DNA of 64,000 nucleotides from Angomonas deanei (GCA_903995115.1 LR877163.1:248001-312000); one strand, 5' to 3'; positions 19,432 to 30,378 are shown, counted from the stretch's first letter. Numbers and translations are program-made. The notes: generated by a model from the sequence alone, not told the origin.

Positions 19432-20388
19432 ATGTTAGCACAATTATTTCAGCAAGTATGGTCCGACCCCCAAGCGCCGTACCACACCGTCGAAACCTTT
19501 AATCAACACGTACGACAGTTACTCCCAGAAAGAGGAAAACGATTCCGGCATGACGACCTCGACACCGTCATGGTGATTGAACGAAGTAAAAATTTAAACG
19601 TGGTCGCCTACACCTGCACCTACAAGGAGGAGCTGGAGGAAAAAGACGAAAACGGAAAACCAGTAAAAAAAGAGGTGGCCAAAGATGGCATGATTATCAA
19701 ACCCGACAGCATTCTTGAAAAACCAAAACATGTGAAACGAACGGTCAACCCGAAAAATGCGGTACATGCCTTTTGGATCAAGCTGGAGCCCGAACACGTG
19801 GAGCGACGCCGTGGGCGTGGCGAACTGCACGATCACAATGAGCTCAATGCCATTGAAAAAAAATTAGCCTACGGGTGTAGCGTGACGCTTTTTCCCTCGA
19901 ACAGTAACGGCAGCAATAAAAGCTTGTGGAGTGAGTTTCAGAAGCAGTGGAATCAGTTAGCGAAGGACATTGAAAAGGAAAATAAAAATAATAAAAACAA
20001 TAATAAGGAAAATCCGTATAAGCGGTCGTTAACGAGTGACGATGAAAAGTGTGTGTTGGAGTGGCACGAGGTGTTTCAATTATCGCTGGCGAAGTTCGCG
20101 GCGATGCCGCCCGTCCTGCTCCTGCACCTTCCACCACTGCCACCAACCGAAAATAATGAAAATAACGAAAAAAATGAAAATCATCAAAAGAATAAAAACC
20201 CAGATGACGTCACGCTACCGGTCATGTTGACTGTCATTGACGGTAAAGTGAGTATTTTAACAAAAGTCTTTGTCGCCAGCATTGAGCCAAAACATTTTTA
20301 TCAATTACCGTCGGTAGAGTACATCGAGGCGTTTGGAGTTTGTTTGGTGACGGGCGCGGAGACGTACGAAAAGAAAACCAACAAATAA
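19432..20388 (+). CDS. DUF4833-domain protein, paralogue 2
   Basis: A 318-residue protein from the ATG at 19432 (MLAQLFQQVWSDPQ), tandem to the previous gene. The core again has ERSKNLNVVAYTCTY, AVHAFWIKLEPEHVERRRGRGELHDHNELNAIEKKLAYGCSV. Charged Lys/Glu inserts follow the first strand, and Lys/Asn-rich inserts lie at nt 19975-20010 and 20150-20200. The C-terminal 38 residues match paralogue 1 because of the shared 113-bp tract. Intact frame. Function unknown; tandem duplication with patchy conversion suggests that the C-terminal segment is either under strong constraint or recently copied. Confidence 0.78.
   Translation: MLAQLFQQVWSDPQAPYHTVETFNQHVRQLLPERGKRFRHDDLDTVMVIERSKNLNVVAYTCTYKEELEEKDENGKPVKKEVAKDGMIIKPDSILEKPKHVKRTVNPKNAVHAFWIKLEPEHVERRRGRGELHDHNELNAIEKKLAYGCSVTLFPSNSNGSNKSLWSEFQKQWNQLAKDIEKENKNNKNNNKENPYKRSLTSDDEKCVLEWHEVFQLSLAKFAAMPPVLLLHLPPLPPTENNENNEKNENHQKNKNPDDVTLPVMLTVIDGKVSILTKVFVASIEPKHFYQLPSVEYIEAFGVCLVTGAETYEKKTNK
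20266..20378 (+). repeat. Shared 113-bp tract, copy 2 (gene conversion candidate)
   Basis: Partner of 18974-19086. Similarity stops abruptly upstream of GTCTTTGTCGCC and after GAAAAGAAAAC. Confidence 0.9.
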
Positions 20389-20587
20389 CAATTATGATGG
20401 TGTTTCTTTTTTTGTAGACTTCAATTTTTTTTTTTTTGGAACGGGGGCGATCTACAAAAAAAAGAAAGAAAGACTTCTTTTTTTTCTGAAACACACCCAT
20501 CATATTTCATCATTTCTTCTGATTTTTTTGTAAGGAAACAAATAAAAGAGAGAAAACAATCATACAGTTCTATCGTTTTTATACACA

Positions 20588-21982
20588 ATGCCTCCCAAGA
20601 AGAACAACAATAACAGTAAGAAAGGTGGCAAGAAGCAGGACGACGACGACTTCGACACCCTCCTCGCCCAAGCCGTAAAAGAAACTAAAAGTGACGCCGT
20701 CAAGAACCACAAAAACAACGCCAATCACAACAAGTCCGATGAGAATAATGCACAGAAATATAAAAGTTACGCCGATAAGGATGCGGTGGTGCCCAGCAAG
20801 GCCGATCACCCCGAGAACCCTTATCCACCCGCTGTAGAGGGCGGCAAGCGACAGACCTGGCCGGAACCAACGCTCACGATAAAGGAACAATTCCCCAGCG
20901 GAAAAGGGTTTCCCGCTGGCCCAGAAATGCCCTACACGGAGGAAATGTTGAAAGTAATCGCCAACGACAGCACGCAACGCGTGACGAGCGAGGAGGAGCG
21001 CGCCATGAAGCGGGCGAGCCAGGCCGCACAGCTGGAAGACTTACGCGAAGCCGCAGAAGTACACCGACAAGTGCGGACGTGGGCGCACTCCTGGATCAAA
21101 CCAGGGCTGCCGCTGATATACATCACCGATAAAATTGAAAAGAAGTTGAATGAATTAATCGTGAAGGATGGCATCGTGCGCGGTCAGGCCTTCCCCACCG
21201 GTATCTCCATCAACCACTGTGCCGCGCACTTCACGCCCAACCACGGCGAGGACGAAAAAATAATTTTGGAGTACGATGACGTCATGAAAATTGATTTCGG
21301 CACACAAATTAACGGCCGCATCATCGACTGTGCCTGGACCTACGCCGCCAATGAGGTCAAGTATGAAAATTTATTGAAAGCCGTGCGAGAGAGTACGTAC
21401 GAGGGGATCAAGCAGGCCGGCGTCGACGTGCGTCTCTGCGACGTGGGCGCGGCGATTGAAGAAGTCATGGAAAGTTACGAGGTCGAAATCAACAATAAAG
21501 TATTTCCCGTCAAGTCGATTCGCAATCTCTGTGGCCACAACATTGCTCCGTACTTCATCCACGGCGGTAAGTCCGTGCCGATTATAAAAGGCGGGGAGCA
21601 AGTGAAGATGGAAGAGGGAGAATTATTCGCGATTGAGACGTTCGGGTCGACCGGAAAAGGTTACGTCAGTGAAGAAGGCGACTGCTCCCATTACATGTTG
21701 CAGCGTGGGATGGAAGGCATCGCGCTCCGGAGCGACAAGGCGGCGCAGTTATTAAAGCATATTCAGAAACATTACAGCACGTTAGCGTTTTGCCGCAAGT
21801 GGTTAGATCGAGATGGACAAGATCGTCATTTATTGTACTTGAATCAACTGTGTGATAGTGGCGCGGTCCACCGCTATCCCCCGCTGTGTGACGTGCGTGG
21901 CAGTTACACGGCGCAGGTGGAGCACACCATCTTCTTGAAGGAGGGGTCGAAGGAGATTATTTCCAAGGGCGAGGATTATTAA
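20588..21982 (+). CDS. MAP2: Methionine aminopeptidase 2
   Basis: A 464-residue protein with an intact frame, very similar in plan to eukaryotic MetAP2. It removes the initiator Met from nascent proteins with a small second residue. A Lys/Asp/Asn-rich N-terminal extension (residues 1-70) is the usual ribosome-associating, polybasic/acidic region. The pita-bread catalytic domain follows. Metal ligands can be assigned to Asp236 (MKIDFGTQ), Asp247 (IIDCAW), His317 (LCGHNI), Glu350 (AIETFGSTG) and Glu445 (QVEHTIFL), with the substrate-site His214 in NHCAAHFTPN. The type II insert between the last His and Glu ligands is present. The start is the ATG at 20588; an AG at 20533-20534 follows a T tract. 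No unusual feature. Confidence 0.95.
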   Translation: MPPKKNNNNSKKGGKKQDDDDFDTLLAQAVKETKSDAVKNHKNNANHNKSDENNAQKYKSYADKDAVVPSKADHPENPYPPAVEGGKRQTWPEPTLTIKEQFPSGKGFPAGPEMPYTEEMLKVIANDSTQRVTSEEERAMKRASQAAQLEDLREAAEVHRQVRTWAHSWIKPGLPLIYITDKIEKKLNELIVKDGIVRGQAFPTGISINHCAAHFTPNHGEDEKIILEYDDVMKIDFGTQINGRIIDCAWTYAANEVKYENLLKAVRESTYEGIKQAGVDVRLCDVGAAIEEVMESYEVEINNKVFPVKSIRNLCGHNIAPYFIHGGKSVPIIKGGEQVKMEEGELFAIETFGSTGKGYVSEEGDCSHYMLQRGMEGIALRSDKAAQLLKHIQKHYSTLAFCRKWLDRDGQDRHLLYLNQLCDSGAVHRYPPLCDVRGSYTAQVEHTIFLKEGSKEIISKGEDY

Positions 21983-22262
21983 AAATAAAACAAACAAACA
22001 AACGAATAAATAAAAATTAATTAAACTATATTAACTTAACCATTACTTTTTTTTTTTTTAAATATATATCATGAATGCTTTTTAATTCCACAATAATGAT
22101 TACAGTTGAAAACAAAAATACAAAAAAAAAAAAGAATATTCACTATTCTCATTTCCGCCGACAAAACAAAATAAATAAATCACACCACAAGAAGTACATC
22201 TGTATTTCTCCATATATATATTTTTTTTTACAATAATAAAGAGTAGTAAAAACCATATATAA

Positions 22263-23036
22263 ATGCTTCTTAGACGCACGACAGCCCTTCGCGCTGGGTT
22301 CTCCTCTGCCGCCTTCACTGGCGCCGACGGCGGTGAGTTTGAGCGATTGAAAAAAGAACAAGAACGATTAAAAAAAGAAAATACCACCAGTGACAATAAT
22401 AATAATAATATGAAGTACACCGGGGATAGCGCTTATTATGCGTCTTTTTACGACGCAAAAGATAATAATGCGAAGGAAAGTTTACAACGACCGACGCGAG
22501 AAACGTATGAGGCCATGACCACCGAGGCCTTGTTACAACTTCTAGACCGACGAGAAACGCAAATCAAACAATTACGTTCCATTTACGAAAATTTTCACTA
22601 CCAGTGCGATAAAAATTATAGGAAAATGATCTTTGACTACCACGACAAAGCGGCCCAGCTGTCGCAGGTGCATGGAAGGATGCAAGCGGCCTCCATCGCC
22701 ATCTCCAGAGATACCTTAATGCAACTCCGCGAGGAACAGGAAATGTACAACCGTGATAAACGACTGATTTTTGCCGTCTGCGTCGTTTTTGTGGTTTTAT
22801 TTTGGGTCTGGGTCCGTCGACATTATATTTCTAGAAAAGAAGTGATGAACCACACCGCGGAAGGTCATTTCGGGTTGGATCGAATGGAAAAAAGTGTTTC
22901 GGTGTTGGGCGCCGGGTCGTATGGTGGTGGTGCTGGCATGTTCGGCAAAGGCAAGCGGAGCGCGAGGACGTGGGAGACGGACTGGGAGAGAGAGGTGCGA
23001 GAAAGAAAGGAGCGTGAGACGAAGGGGCAATCATAA
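22263..23036 (+). CDS. Single-pass membrane protein, probably mitochondrial
   Basis: A 257-residue protein not assigned to a family. The N-terminus (MLLRRTTALRAGFSSAAF) has the Arg/Ser/Ala make-up of a mitochondrial presequence. A charged coiled-coil-like stretch (FERLKKEQERLKKE) follows, then a helical region with MTTEALLQLLDRRETQIKQLRSIYENF. One strong transmembrane segment lies at about residues 168-184 (LIFAVCVVFVVLFWVWV), flanked by basic residues. The tail is Gly-rich then basic and Trp/Arg/Glu-rich. The layout suggests an anchored inner- or outer-membrane protein with a soluble N-terminal coiled coil; this is inference. One short AAT-coded Asn run is at residues 45-49. Confidence 0.6.
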   Translation: MLLRRTTALRAGFSSAAFTGADGGEFERLKKEQERLKKENTTSDNNNNNMKYTGDSAYYASFYDAKDNNAKESLQRPTRETYEAMTTEALLQLLDRRETQIKQLRSIYENFHYQCDKNYRKMIFDYHDKAAQLSQVHGRMQAASIAISRDTLMQLREEQEMYNRDKRLIFAVCVVFVVLFWVWVRRHYISRKEVMNHTAEGHFGLDRMEKSVSVLGAGSYGGGAGMFGKGKRSARTWETDWEREVRERKERETKGQS

Positions 23037-23137
23037 TATCTACACACATATATATCTATATAATAAGAAAAAAAGAAAACGATATTGCGGGAAAGAATGT
23101 TTTTTTTTGTTTTTTGTTTTAAATAATGAAAAATACA

Positions 23138-23174
23138 CTTTTTTTCTCCCTCTTTTTTTTTTTTTTTAAAGCAG
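23138..23174 (+). promoter_or_regulatory. Probable trans-splice acceptor
   Basis: A T/C tract with a T15 end, then AAAGCAG; the AG is 27 bases before the HGPRT start at 23201. Confidence 0.6.
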
Positions 23175-23200
23175 CATCCATACACTATTACTATCTTATC

Positions 23201-23899
23201 ATGTCCGATAATAAATACAATACCATCGCGGAGGCTTCTCTCCTCTCCGAAACGGAAATTAAGCAAAAAATGAAAATATTGGCCAAACAAATTGCAGACG
23301 ACTACCGAAAAGAAAACTTATTGGACGCTGACGCCCCCAACGCGCTTTCCTACTTGAAAAATCCATTAATTTTGATTTGTGTGCTGAAAGGTGCGTTTAT
23401 GTTTGCCGCCGACTTGTGCCGCGCCCTCTGCGACGAAAAAGTTCCCCTCAAACTGGAATTTTTGTGCGTCTCGTCGTATAAAAATGACGTCAAGACCAGC
23501 GGCGAGGTGCAACTATTACTGGATGTGCGGCACACCATCGAGGGGAAACACGTCTTGCTCGTGGAGGACTTGATGGATTCCGCCGTGACATTACATTATT
23601 TACAAAAATTGTTATTGAATCGCCGCCCCGCGACGCTCAAGACCGTTATCTTGTTAGATAAACCCAAACAAAAACGATTAAAACAAAATGTGAAGGTGGA
23701 TTATTGTTTGGCGAAAGTGGGAAATGCTTTTGTCGTGGGTTACGGTTTAGATTACGCGCAGGGATTTCGCGAATTACGAGAAGTGATTGTGATTGATCCC
23801 GCGGTGGTGACGGAACATCAATACTACTTGAAACAGAAAGCAGTGGAGGAAGAGGAGGAAAAGAAAAACAAGAAAGTGACGAGGAGCCACCAGTCTTGA
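23201..23899 (+). CDS. HGPRT: Hypoxanthine-guanine phosphoribosyltransferase
   Basis: A 232-residue purine salvage enzyme that joins hypoxanthine or guanine to PRPP. I place the start at the ATG at 23201 (MSDNKYNTIAEASLLSETEI) because it lies after the splice acceptor and gives the usual length; the upstream extension is poly-Phe from the T tract. Seen: LKGAFMFAADL, the CVSSYKNDVKTSGEV flexible loop, the PRPP-binding VLLVEDLMDSAVTL (Glu122, Asp123, Asp126) and FVVGYGLDYAQGFRELREV, all typical of kinetoplastid HGPRT. Kinetoplastids cannot make purines and depend on these salvage enzymes. The C-terminus is acidic then basic and ends SHQS, with no PTS1, unlike Leishmania HGPRT, so a cytosolic location is possible. 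The neighbour is the XPRT gene, the same pairing as in Leishmania. Confidence 0.92.
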   Translation: MSDNKYNTIAEASLLSETEIKQKMKILAKQIADDYRKENLLDADAPNALSYLKNPLILICVLKGAFMFAADLCRALCDEKVPLKLEFLCVSSYKNDVKTSGEVQLLLDVRHTIEGKHVLLVEDLMDSAVTLHYLQKLLLNRRPATLKTVILLDKPKQKRLKQNVKVDYCLAKVGNAFVVGYGLDYAQGFRELREVIVIDPAVVTEHQYYLKQKAVEEEEEKKNKKVTRSHQS

Positions 23900-24287
23900 G
23901 TAAATTATAATTAATAAGGAATCATCATTAGTTTTTTTTTTTTTTGATAGGTGTAAAAAAAAAACGCTTTTTTTTTCTAAATCGAATAATAATAATAATA
24001 CTTATAAAAATGTTCTTTTTTTTTTTTTTTTTCTGTTCACACACAAAAACCCTTGTTGAAGTCCATCTTCCCTGGAAGAAAATAATCAAAAATAAAATAA
24101 TAATAATAAAAAAAAAACATAATAATGAAACATACAAAAAAAAAAAAAAAAAAAACAATATTCACACACATCACATTCCTCTCTCTTTTTCCTCTTTATT
24201 CTGATTATGATAGCCCCTCAAAAAAAAAAAAAAAAAAACGAAAACAAAAAAACTAAAATAAATTTATTATTATTATTATTATTCATC
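23900..24287. other. Spacer between HGPRT and XPRT
   Basis: A and T homopolymers, a C/T-rich stretch at 24170-24200 followed by A-rich leader sequence. The frame open from the ATG at 24207 is poly-Lys/poly-Leu and is better read as leader than as protein. Confidence 0.6.
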
Positions 24288-25037
24288 ATGTTACCCACCA
24301 CTCCCAATAAAGTATCCAGAGATGCGAACGGTGTCTTAACAATCGACGGAAAGTCTTATCCCATGGCCACCAGCGTCGTCGCCACCGAGTACGAGATCCA
24401 GCACAAGATGAAAAAAATAGCAGAAAAAATTAAGGATTATTATTTAAACCCCAACATGACCCATCGTAATTCCAATTACGGCATGGAACTCTCAAATAAT
24501 AATAATAAAATTTATCATATCAATACCACCGAAAAAGAAGTCCCCATCGATGCCCAAAATCCTTTAATTATTATTTCTATTCTGAAAGGTTCGTATATTT
24601 TCACCGCCGACCTCATTCGTTATTTCAATGACGTGGGCCTGCCGCATGTCGTGGACTTTGTGCGGCTAAGTAGTTACAACAGCGGCACGACGAGCACGGG
24701 GGAAATAAAGTGGTATGCCAATATGAAATTTGAAAATTTAAAAAATAAACATGTTTTAATTGTCGAGGATGTGTGCGACTCGGGTCGAACGCTTTCTTAT
24801 TTTTATAATTATGTCTTGGAAAAATACAAACCGAAATCGTTAAAAGTTTGTGTTTTGGCAAATAAAATAAAAAGTGCTCGAAAAATAGCGTTTGAGGCCG
24901 ATTTTTCCGTATTACCGACGGTCCCCAATCGATATATTATTGGCTATGGTTTCGAGGTGAATGATCGTTACCGCGACGTTAGACACATCCTGACCTTGGG
25001 GGAGGGCGAGGCGGGGCGGTACCCTGCGAAATTATAA
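24288..25037 (+). CDS. XPRT: Xanthine phosphoribosyltransferase, glycosomal
   Basis: A 249-residue paralogue of HGPRT. The start at 24288 (MLPTTPNKVSRDANGVLTIDGKSYPM when read in short pieces) aligns with Leishmania XPRT from its first residue, including the DxxGxxxxDGxxYPMA opening and VVATE, which HGPRT lacks. Other motifs are SILKGSYIFTADL, GLPHVVDFVRLSSYNSGTTSTGE and the PRPP loop VLIVEDVCDSGRT (Glu159, Asp160, Asp163). An insert of about 20 residues (nt 24450-24540) with an Asn run is lineage-specific. The last three residues are AKL, a type 1 peroxisomal signal, which predicts import into glycosomes. The enzyme converts xanthine plus PRPP to XMP in purine salvage. Intact frame. Confidence 0.88.
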   Translation: MLPTTPNKVSRDANGVLTIDGKSYPMATSVVATEYEIQHKMKKIAEKIKDYYLNPNMTHRNSNYGMELSNNNNKIYHINTTEKEVPIDAQNPLIIISILKGSYIFTADLIRYFNDVGLPHVVDFVRLSSYNSGTTSTGEIKWYANMKFENLKNKHVLIVEDVCDSGRTLSYFYNYVLEKYKPKSLKVCVLANKIKSARKIAFEADFSVLPTVPNRYIIGYGFEVNDRYRDVRHILTLGEGEAGRYPAKL

Positions 25038-25449
25038 AAATAATAATAATAAATAAATAAATAATCATAGAAATTTTGTTCTAGTTGACTTTTTTTTTTT
25101 AAAAATGTTAAATCTTTCCTTTTTAATGTTGTCTTATCGTCGAATAATTAATTAAAACTAATATTAATACTTAAATTTTTTTTTTCATCAAAAAAAAACA
25201 AAACAGAAAATGTCATTGATGTTGAATTTTTTTTTTTTTCTGTTTACCTATGAAAATACTCATGTGAAATAATAATTCATATTTCCCTTTTTTTTTATCT
25301 CCTTTTTTTAGTTTTTTTTCAGTTTTCAGTTATTAGTTTTTTTTTTTTTTTTTAATTTTAGCGCAGTCAGTCATTCTTTTTTTTTTTTTTATTTTTATTT
25401 TTATTTTTTCCAAAAAAAAAAAAAAATTAATAATAATAATAATAAAAAA
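25038..25449. other. AT-rich intergenic spacer
   Basis: T tracts and A tracts; the right half has a long T run and TTTTAG (25360-25361) followed by a second T run and an A-rich leader to the next ATG. No gene seen. Confidence 0.6.
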
Positions 25450-26936
25450 ATGTCGGCCAGCAATGATATTAGTTTTACGAATTTAGTCGACAGTCTTCGT
25501 AACGACCTCTGCACCCCAGCCTCCACTGTGACAATGATTCGCTATCCCCCGTTTGACGCCAACCCGAAAAATAATAAAAATAATAATCATAATAATGAAA
25601 ATAATAATAATAATAGTTCTCGAAATATTTATAATCATAATAGTGGTAGCGATGACGATACCTCCGTGTGTAGTTTTTCTTTTCCGTCGATTTCAAATCA
25701 AAATATTAGTAATAATAATAATGAAAAAGAATTAGACACCGACGATCTCATGCAGCCCCCAGAGGATGAAGATTATTATCATTATAGTATTCATAATAAT
25801 AATAATGAAGCAAAAAGTGAAAATAATAATAAAATGCTAGAGCCAAGGCCGCCGGTGCGTAGTAATACCTGTCCAGTGAATACATTAAATAATAATAATA
25901 ATAATAATAATAATCCAAATTTTCAAAATAAAAATAAAACGATTTTTGATATTCGGACGCACAATTTTATGCCACAATTAAATCATTTTCGATTTCCTAA
26001 TGAAAATAATAATAATAATAATAATAATGAAAATAAAAAAGAAGAAACTTTGGACGATTATGTCAGCGTCCTCTCCGCCACCTCTTCAGACAGTTCCACC
26101 GTCGATGACGAAGATTTTCATCGTATTCAAAATAATTTTGAAAATAATAATAATAATAATACAGTCGCCACTTCTTTTTCCAACACCTCTGATCCCCCGC
26201 CACTGAACAGCAATCCTTACAATAATAATAATAATCAAAATCAAAATTTTAATTTTAATCCTCACTCGTCGTTGCCGCAAACCAAGTTGAGTAACAGCAT
26301 TCTCAAACCACCGAGCGCGAAGAAACTCTGGCAGTAATTTATACAATAATTTAAAAAATAATCAAAATAATAATTTAGAAAATAATTCCTTTTCCAGTCA
26401 GAACTCGTCGTCGTCGTCTAGCTCCGCGCATGCGTTACGCCTCGAACGGAAAAAGGTTTCCATCTCCGAGGAAGACATTAACATGATCAAAAAAAAAGAC
26501 AGCGAGGGGAGCGAAAAGTACAAAGATTATACCGCAAAATCGAAAAAAATGAAATTAAAGGAGGAAAAGAAAAAAGCGTTGCGAAGTGTGTTGGGGGAAG
26601 AAGAATTTAATCGACGCGAGGCGAAAAAACAGAAAAAAAAGGAAAAAAAGAAACAAAAAATGCAAAATGAGAATAATAATAGTTTTAAAAAAAATAAAAA
26701 ACCCAAAGTCCGAAAAAGTGCAAATTCAAAATAAAGTATTTAAACACGAAGACGACGACGAGGAGGAGCACGACTTCGGTTACGTAGAAGAATATGTAAA
26801 CAATAATAATAATAATAATCAAAATTTTCAAAATAATTTTAATAATAATAATAGTAGTGAATTTGATTTTTTAGATGGTTCGTTACCGTCTATAAAAGGG
26901 AATCCACACAGTGGAAATGGATTTTATTATTATTAA
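25450..26936 (+). CDS. Asn-rich protein with basic C-terminal part, unknown
   Basis: About 495 codons from the ATG at 25450 (MSASNDISFTNLVDSLRNDL) to TAA at 26936, with two frame changes (near 26325 and 26700), each explained by one extra base. The first 290 residues are dominated by AAT-coded Asn tracts between Ser/Asp-rich segments. After the first break the sequence turns strongly basic: ERKKVSISEEDINMIKKK, then Lys-rich helices around SVLGEEEFNRREAKKQ, as in nuclear or nucleolar proteins. After the second break an acidic DDDEEEHDFGYVEEYV segment and a final Asn-rich tail follow. No domain recognised; nuclear localisation is only a guess from charge. Confidence 0.55.
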
Positions 26937-27750
26937 AAAAAAAAAAAAACTTAACGCATGAAAAAAAAAATTTATTTTTTTTACTTCTTTTTTCTCGAAA
27001 AAAAGAAGATAATCAATAAAAAAACAAATTGGAATCAAATTTTTTTCCCTATTTTTTTTTTTTCCGTGAATCATTAAAAAAAAAAAAAAATGAATGTATT
27101 TAAGCACGCAAAACTCTTTTTTTTTATCAGTTTTTATTCTTATTTTTTTTATTTCTATCAGAAAAAGAAATAATAATTATTCTTAGTTATTATACGAAAA
27201 ATATAAATTTTTTTTAAAAAAAAGGAAATACACAAACTATTTTTGTTTTTTGTTTTCAAAATATACATTCACGAAAAATTTGGGTGATTCAAAAAAAAAA
27301 AAAAAAAAATAATAAAATTTATAAAAATCGTTAGTAAAAAAACAAAATCAGAATAAAAACGAAAAATAAAAATAAAAAATAAAGGTTCGTTCCTTTTTTT
27401 TTTTTACTCGTACTCTCATTTTTTTTTTTTTCATTTAAGTAAGTTTATATACTAAAAATTATATTCTTTTAATTTTTTTATTTTTATATATTATTCCTAT
27501 ATGCTAATATTCTTTTTTTTTTTTTACGAGTTTTTTTTTTTTTTTTGTAGTTTTGGCGAATATTGTTGTTGAATTATCATTGTTAGTAAATCTAAAAAAA
27601 AAAAAAAAAATAATTATAATAAATAAAAAAAAAATTGAGTGTACTATTTGAAAAATAACTGAAAAACTCTTTTTCTTTTCTCTTTTTTCTGATTTTTTTC
27701 AAAAAAGATCTTCACAGAAAACAAAAAAAAAAAAAAAATAAAATTAAAAA
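26937..27750. other. Long AT-rich intergenic spacer
   Basis: About 800 bases of A/T homopolymers with no coding frame, no tRNA-like fold and no recognisable motif apart from the C/T tract and AG (27706-27707 or 27715-27716) at the right end. Confidence 0.65.
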
Positions 27751-30378
27751 ATGGAAGAATATCAAAATTTTAGCGAATCCGATTCCGAAAATAATAATAA
27801 TAATAATAATGATGAAACTTTAGACGATTCTTTCCTCTTGGAAATGCAGGACGACGCACTTTCCCTTTATTTGGAAAAAAAAGGTATCAAATTTTGTGAA
27901 TTATCGGAAATTTTAAAGAAAGAATTAAATTTAGATTATATTTTTGTCGAAGAAAATAATACGGAAGTGAACTTATTAGAAGAATGGTTAGAAAATTATA
28001 ATAATCATAATGAAAATGAAAACATTGATAAAAATGAAATTTTAGCGCCGCAAATATTTTTAAATTTAATTGAATTTATTGCGAGAAATAATTATTTATA
28101 TATCTACTGCGAGGAATCGGAAGAAGAAGAAGACACCACCGAGATAAATGAAAATAATAATTATAATTATGAAAATAAAAATAATAATTATAATGATGAA
28201 AATGAAAATGAACTTCGTCGCAACAGTAGCACCAAAGTGTTAGAACATTCACAGCATGAAAATAATAATAATCATAATAATAATAATAATTATGAAAATT
28301 ATGAAACTAAAAAAGAGGCGAGTCGTAAGTTATTATTAGCTTCTCATAATGACGACGATGAAAATATCACCGACACTAATTTTTTTTCATCCTCAAAAAT
28401 TTTAAATCAATTTTATTTATCCGAAATTCAATTATTAGAATTATTATTTTTGGCGATTGGGGCGGAACCGTTAAATAATAATAATAATAATTCTCAAAAT
28501 ATCATAATAATAATAATAATAATACTTTGGGGTTAAGTATTTTTCATTTTGAAGCAAAAAATAAAAGAATTATCCATTTCTCATTTTCAAAATAATAAAA
28601 AATCGATTCCTGAATTTATCATTCACCACATTGTGGAAACGTTTATTTATGAAATCCATAATAATAATCAAAATTATGAAAAATATGAAAATAATTATAA
28701 TTCTATTTTATCGTTTGAAAGTTTTGTCAAAATGGTAAAAATACAAATCAATAATGTCTTGAAAGATTTAGCGGACGGTTATCAAAATAATAAAATAATA
28801 AATAATAATAATAATCCAAACTACAAAACGTTTATATTTCATTCCAACTATAATGTTAGCGTTTCTCCTCGAAATTATTATTATCGAGAACCACCCACGT
28901 TGTTGATGTTGCTCGCACTGATTCCTTTTTCCTCCAACGTGAAAAATTTATTATTTTTTCAAAATAATAATATAAATTTAGAAAATAATAATATCATTTT
29001 AGAATATTTAATTGGAAAAAATCCAATTCTGTATTTAAAATCTGTGTTTCTGGTGGAATATGTGTTAACGGTGATAAATGAAGGATTACGATCTTGTTTG
29101 GAAATCAACGAGCGTCAAAATCATAAAAAAATAATAATAATAATTCTGACGACGAAGTTTCTTTCCGAAAAAGTAATAACAACAGTTCTAAAAAAGAGAA
29201 TAAGAAAAATAAAAATAATGTTTCCAAAAATAGTTCAAAAAATAAAAATAATATTAAAAGTCGTTATTTAGAAGAAAAAAGACCAATGGACGCCATTTCC
29301 CAATCGATCATCGCACGCGCCAAAAGTAGAAAATTATTAAAAAATTTAAAGCAAAAAAGTATTCCCATCAATCGACGAGAGTGGTTTATCCGCGCGGAGG
29401 TCGAGGCGGAACCGCTGGAAACGAATTTTGTGAAAGGATATCCGAAGAATAATGAAAATATTTCTGAAAATAATAATAATAATTTTGAAAATAATAGCGA
29501 GGCGGACAGCGACGCCATGAGCGACATGGAAAATAAATTAGTGTTAAGGGTGGGCGCTTCGCCGGAAAATAATAATAATAATAATGCTTCCAATTATCGT
29601 TACACCACTTCCAAAAATAAAAGTAATAATTCACATTTATATAAAATTAGAGGCGTGACGGAATTAAAATATTCCGAACAGGAAAAAAAACAAATTTTTC
29701 AACCGACTTTCGTCGCAAAAAGTGGATTTAACGGCACTTTCGATACAAAAACGTAAAAATTATTATCCGTCGACTATTTTTGGAAATTTGAGTCCGCAAA
29801 AAATAGAAACTTGGAATCGAGAAATTGAAAATAATAATTATCATTTAAATAATAATAATAATAATACGGTTTTGGAGATTGAAACCCCGTCTGATGAAGA
29901 TTTCTATTATGTCGCCTCTCCCTATCATAATAATAATGCGACGAAAAAAAAGAAATCCATTTCTCATAATAATAATAATAATAATAATTATAATCGATCG
30001 AGTAGCGTAAAAAAGAAGAAAAATAAGAATAATATTCAAAATAAAAAAATGAGTCTTCCACAGCGACTCACACCGATGCCACCAAACCATAAAAAAAATA
30101 GTATAAATAATAATAATAATAATAAAAAAGTAGAACGACAAATATTTTCAGCGCCGCCACGAAATAATAATAATTTAAATTTAAATCATAATAAAAAAAG
30201 AAAAAGTTATCAAAGTTATCACTCCGACAGCGACGATGAAAACAATAATAATAATAATAATAATAATAATTTTAAAAATAATAATAAATTAGATTATAAT
30301 CGTTATTATGAAGAAAATAAAAGGGGCAATCAACCACCGCTGCTGCCGGTGGTACCGTACTCCTCAAAAATAAAATAA
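27751..30378 (+). CDS. Large Asn-rich protein of unknown function, broken frame
   Basis: About 875 codons from the ATG at 27751 (MEEYQNFSESDSENNN) to TAA at 30378. Frame changes occur near 28505, 28560 (this pair cancels), 29130 (A7 run) and 29750 (A5 run). Between Asn tracts there are ordered segments: SLYLEKKGIKFCELSEILKK, PQIFLNLIEFIARNNYLYIY, a helical region around SISHFQNN and PEFIIHHIVETFIYEI, and MDAISQSIIARAKSRKLL with REWFIRAEVEAEPLE. The C-terminal third is basic and Asn-rich with nuclear-type Lys clusters, ending PPLLPVVPYSSKIK. I do not recognise a family. Codon use is extremely AT-rich, like its neighbours from 25 to 40 kb and unlike IFT172. Confidence 0.55.

Noticed and set aside
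24207-24287. An upstream start for XPRT giving MIAPQKKKKK and poly-Leu
   Set aside because: The extension is homopolymer leader; the downstream ATG aligns with the known XPRT N-terminus.
28500-28536. Poly-Ile stretches at the ends of several open frames, which look like membrane segments
   Set aside because: They are (AAT)n tracts read out of frame; the neighbouring frame gives poly-Asn and continues the protein.
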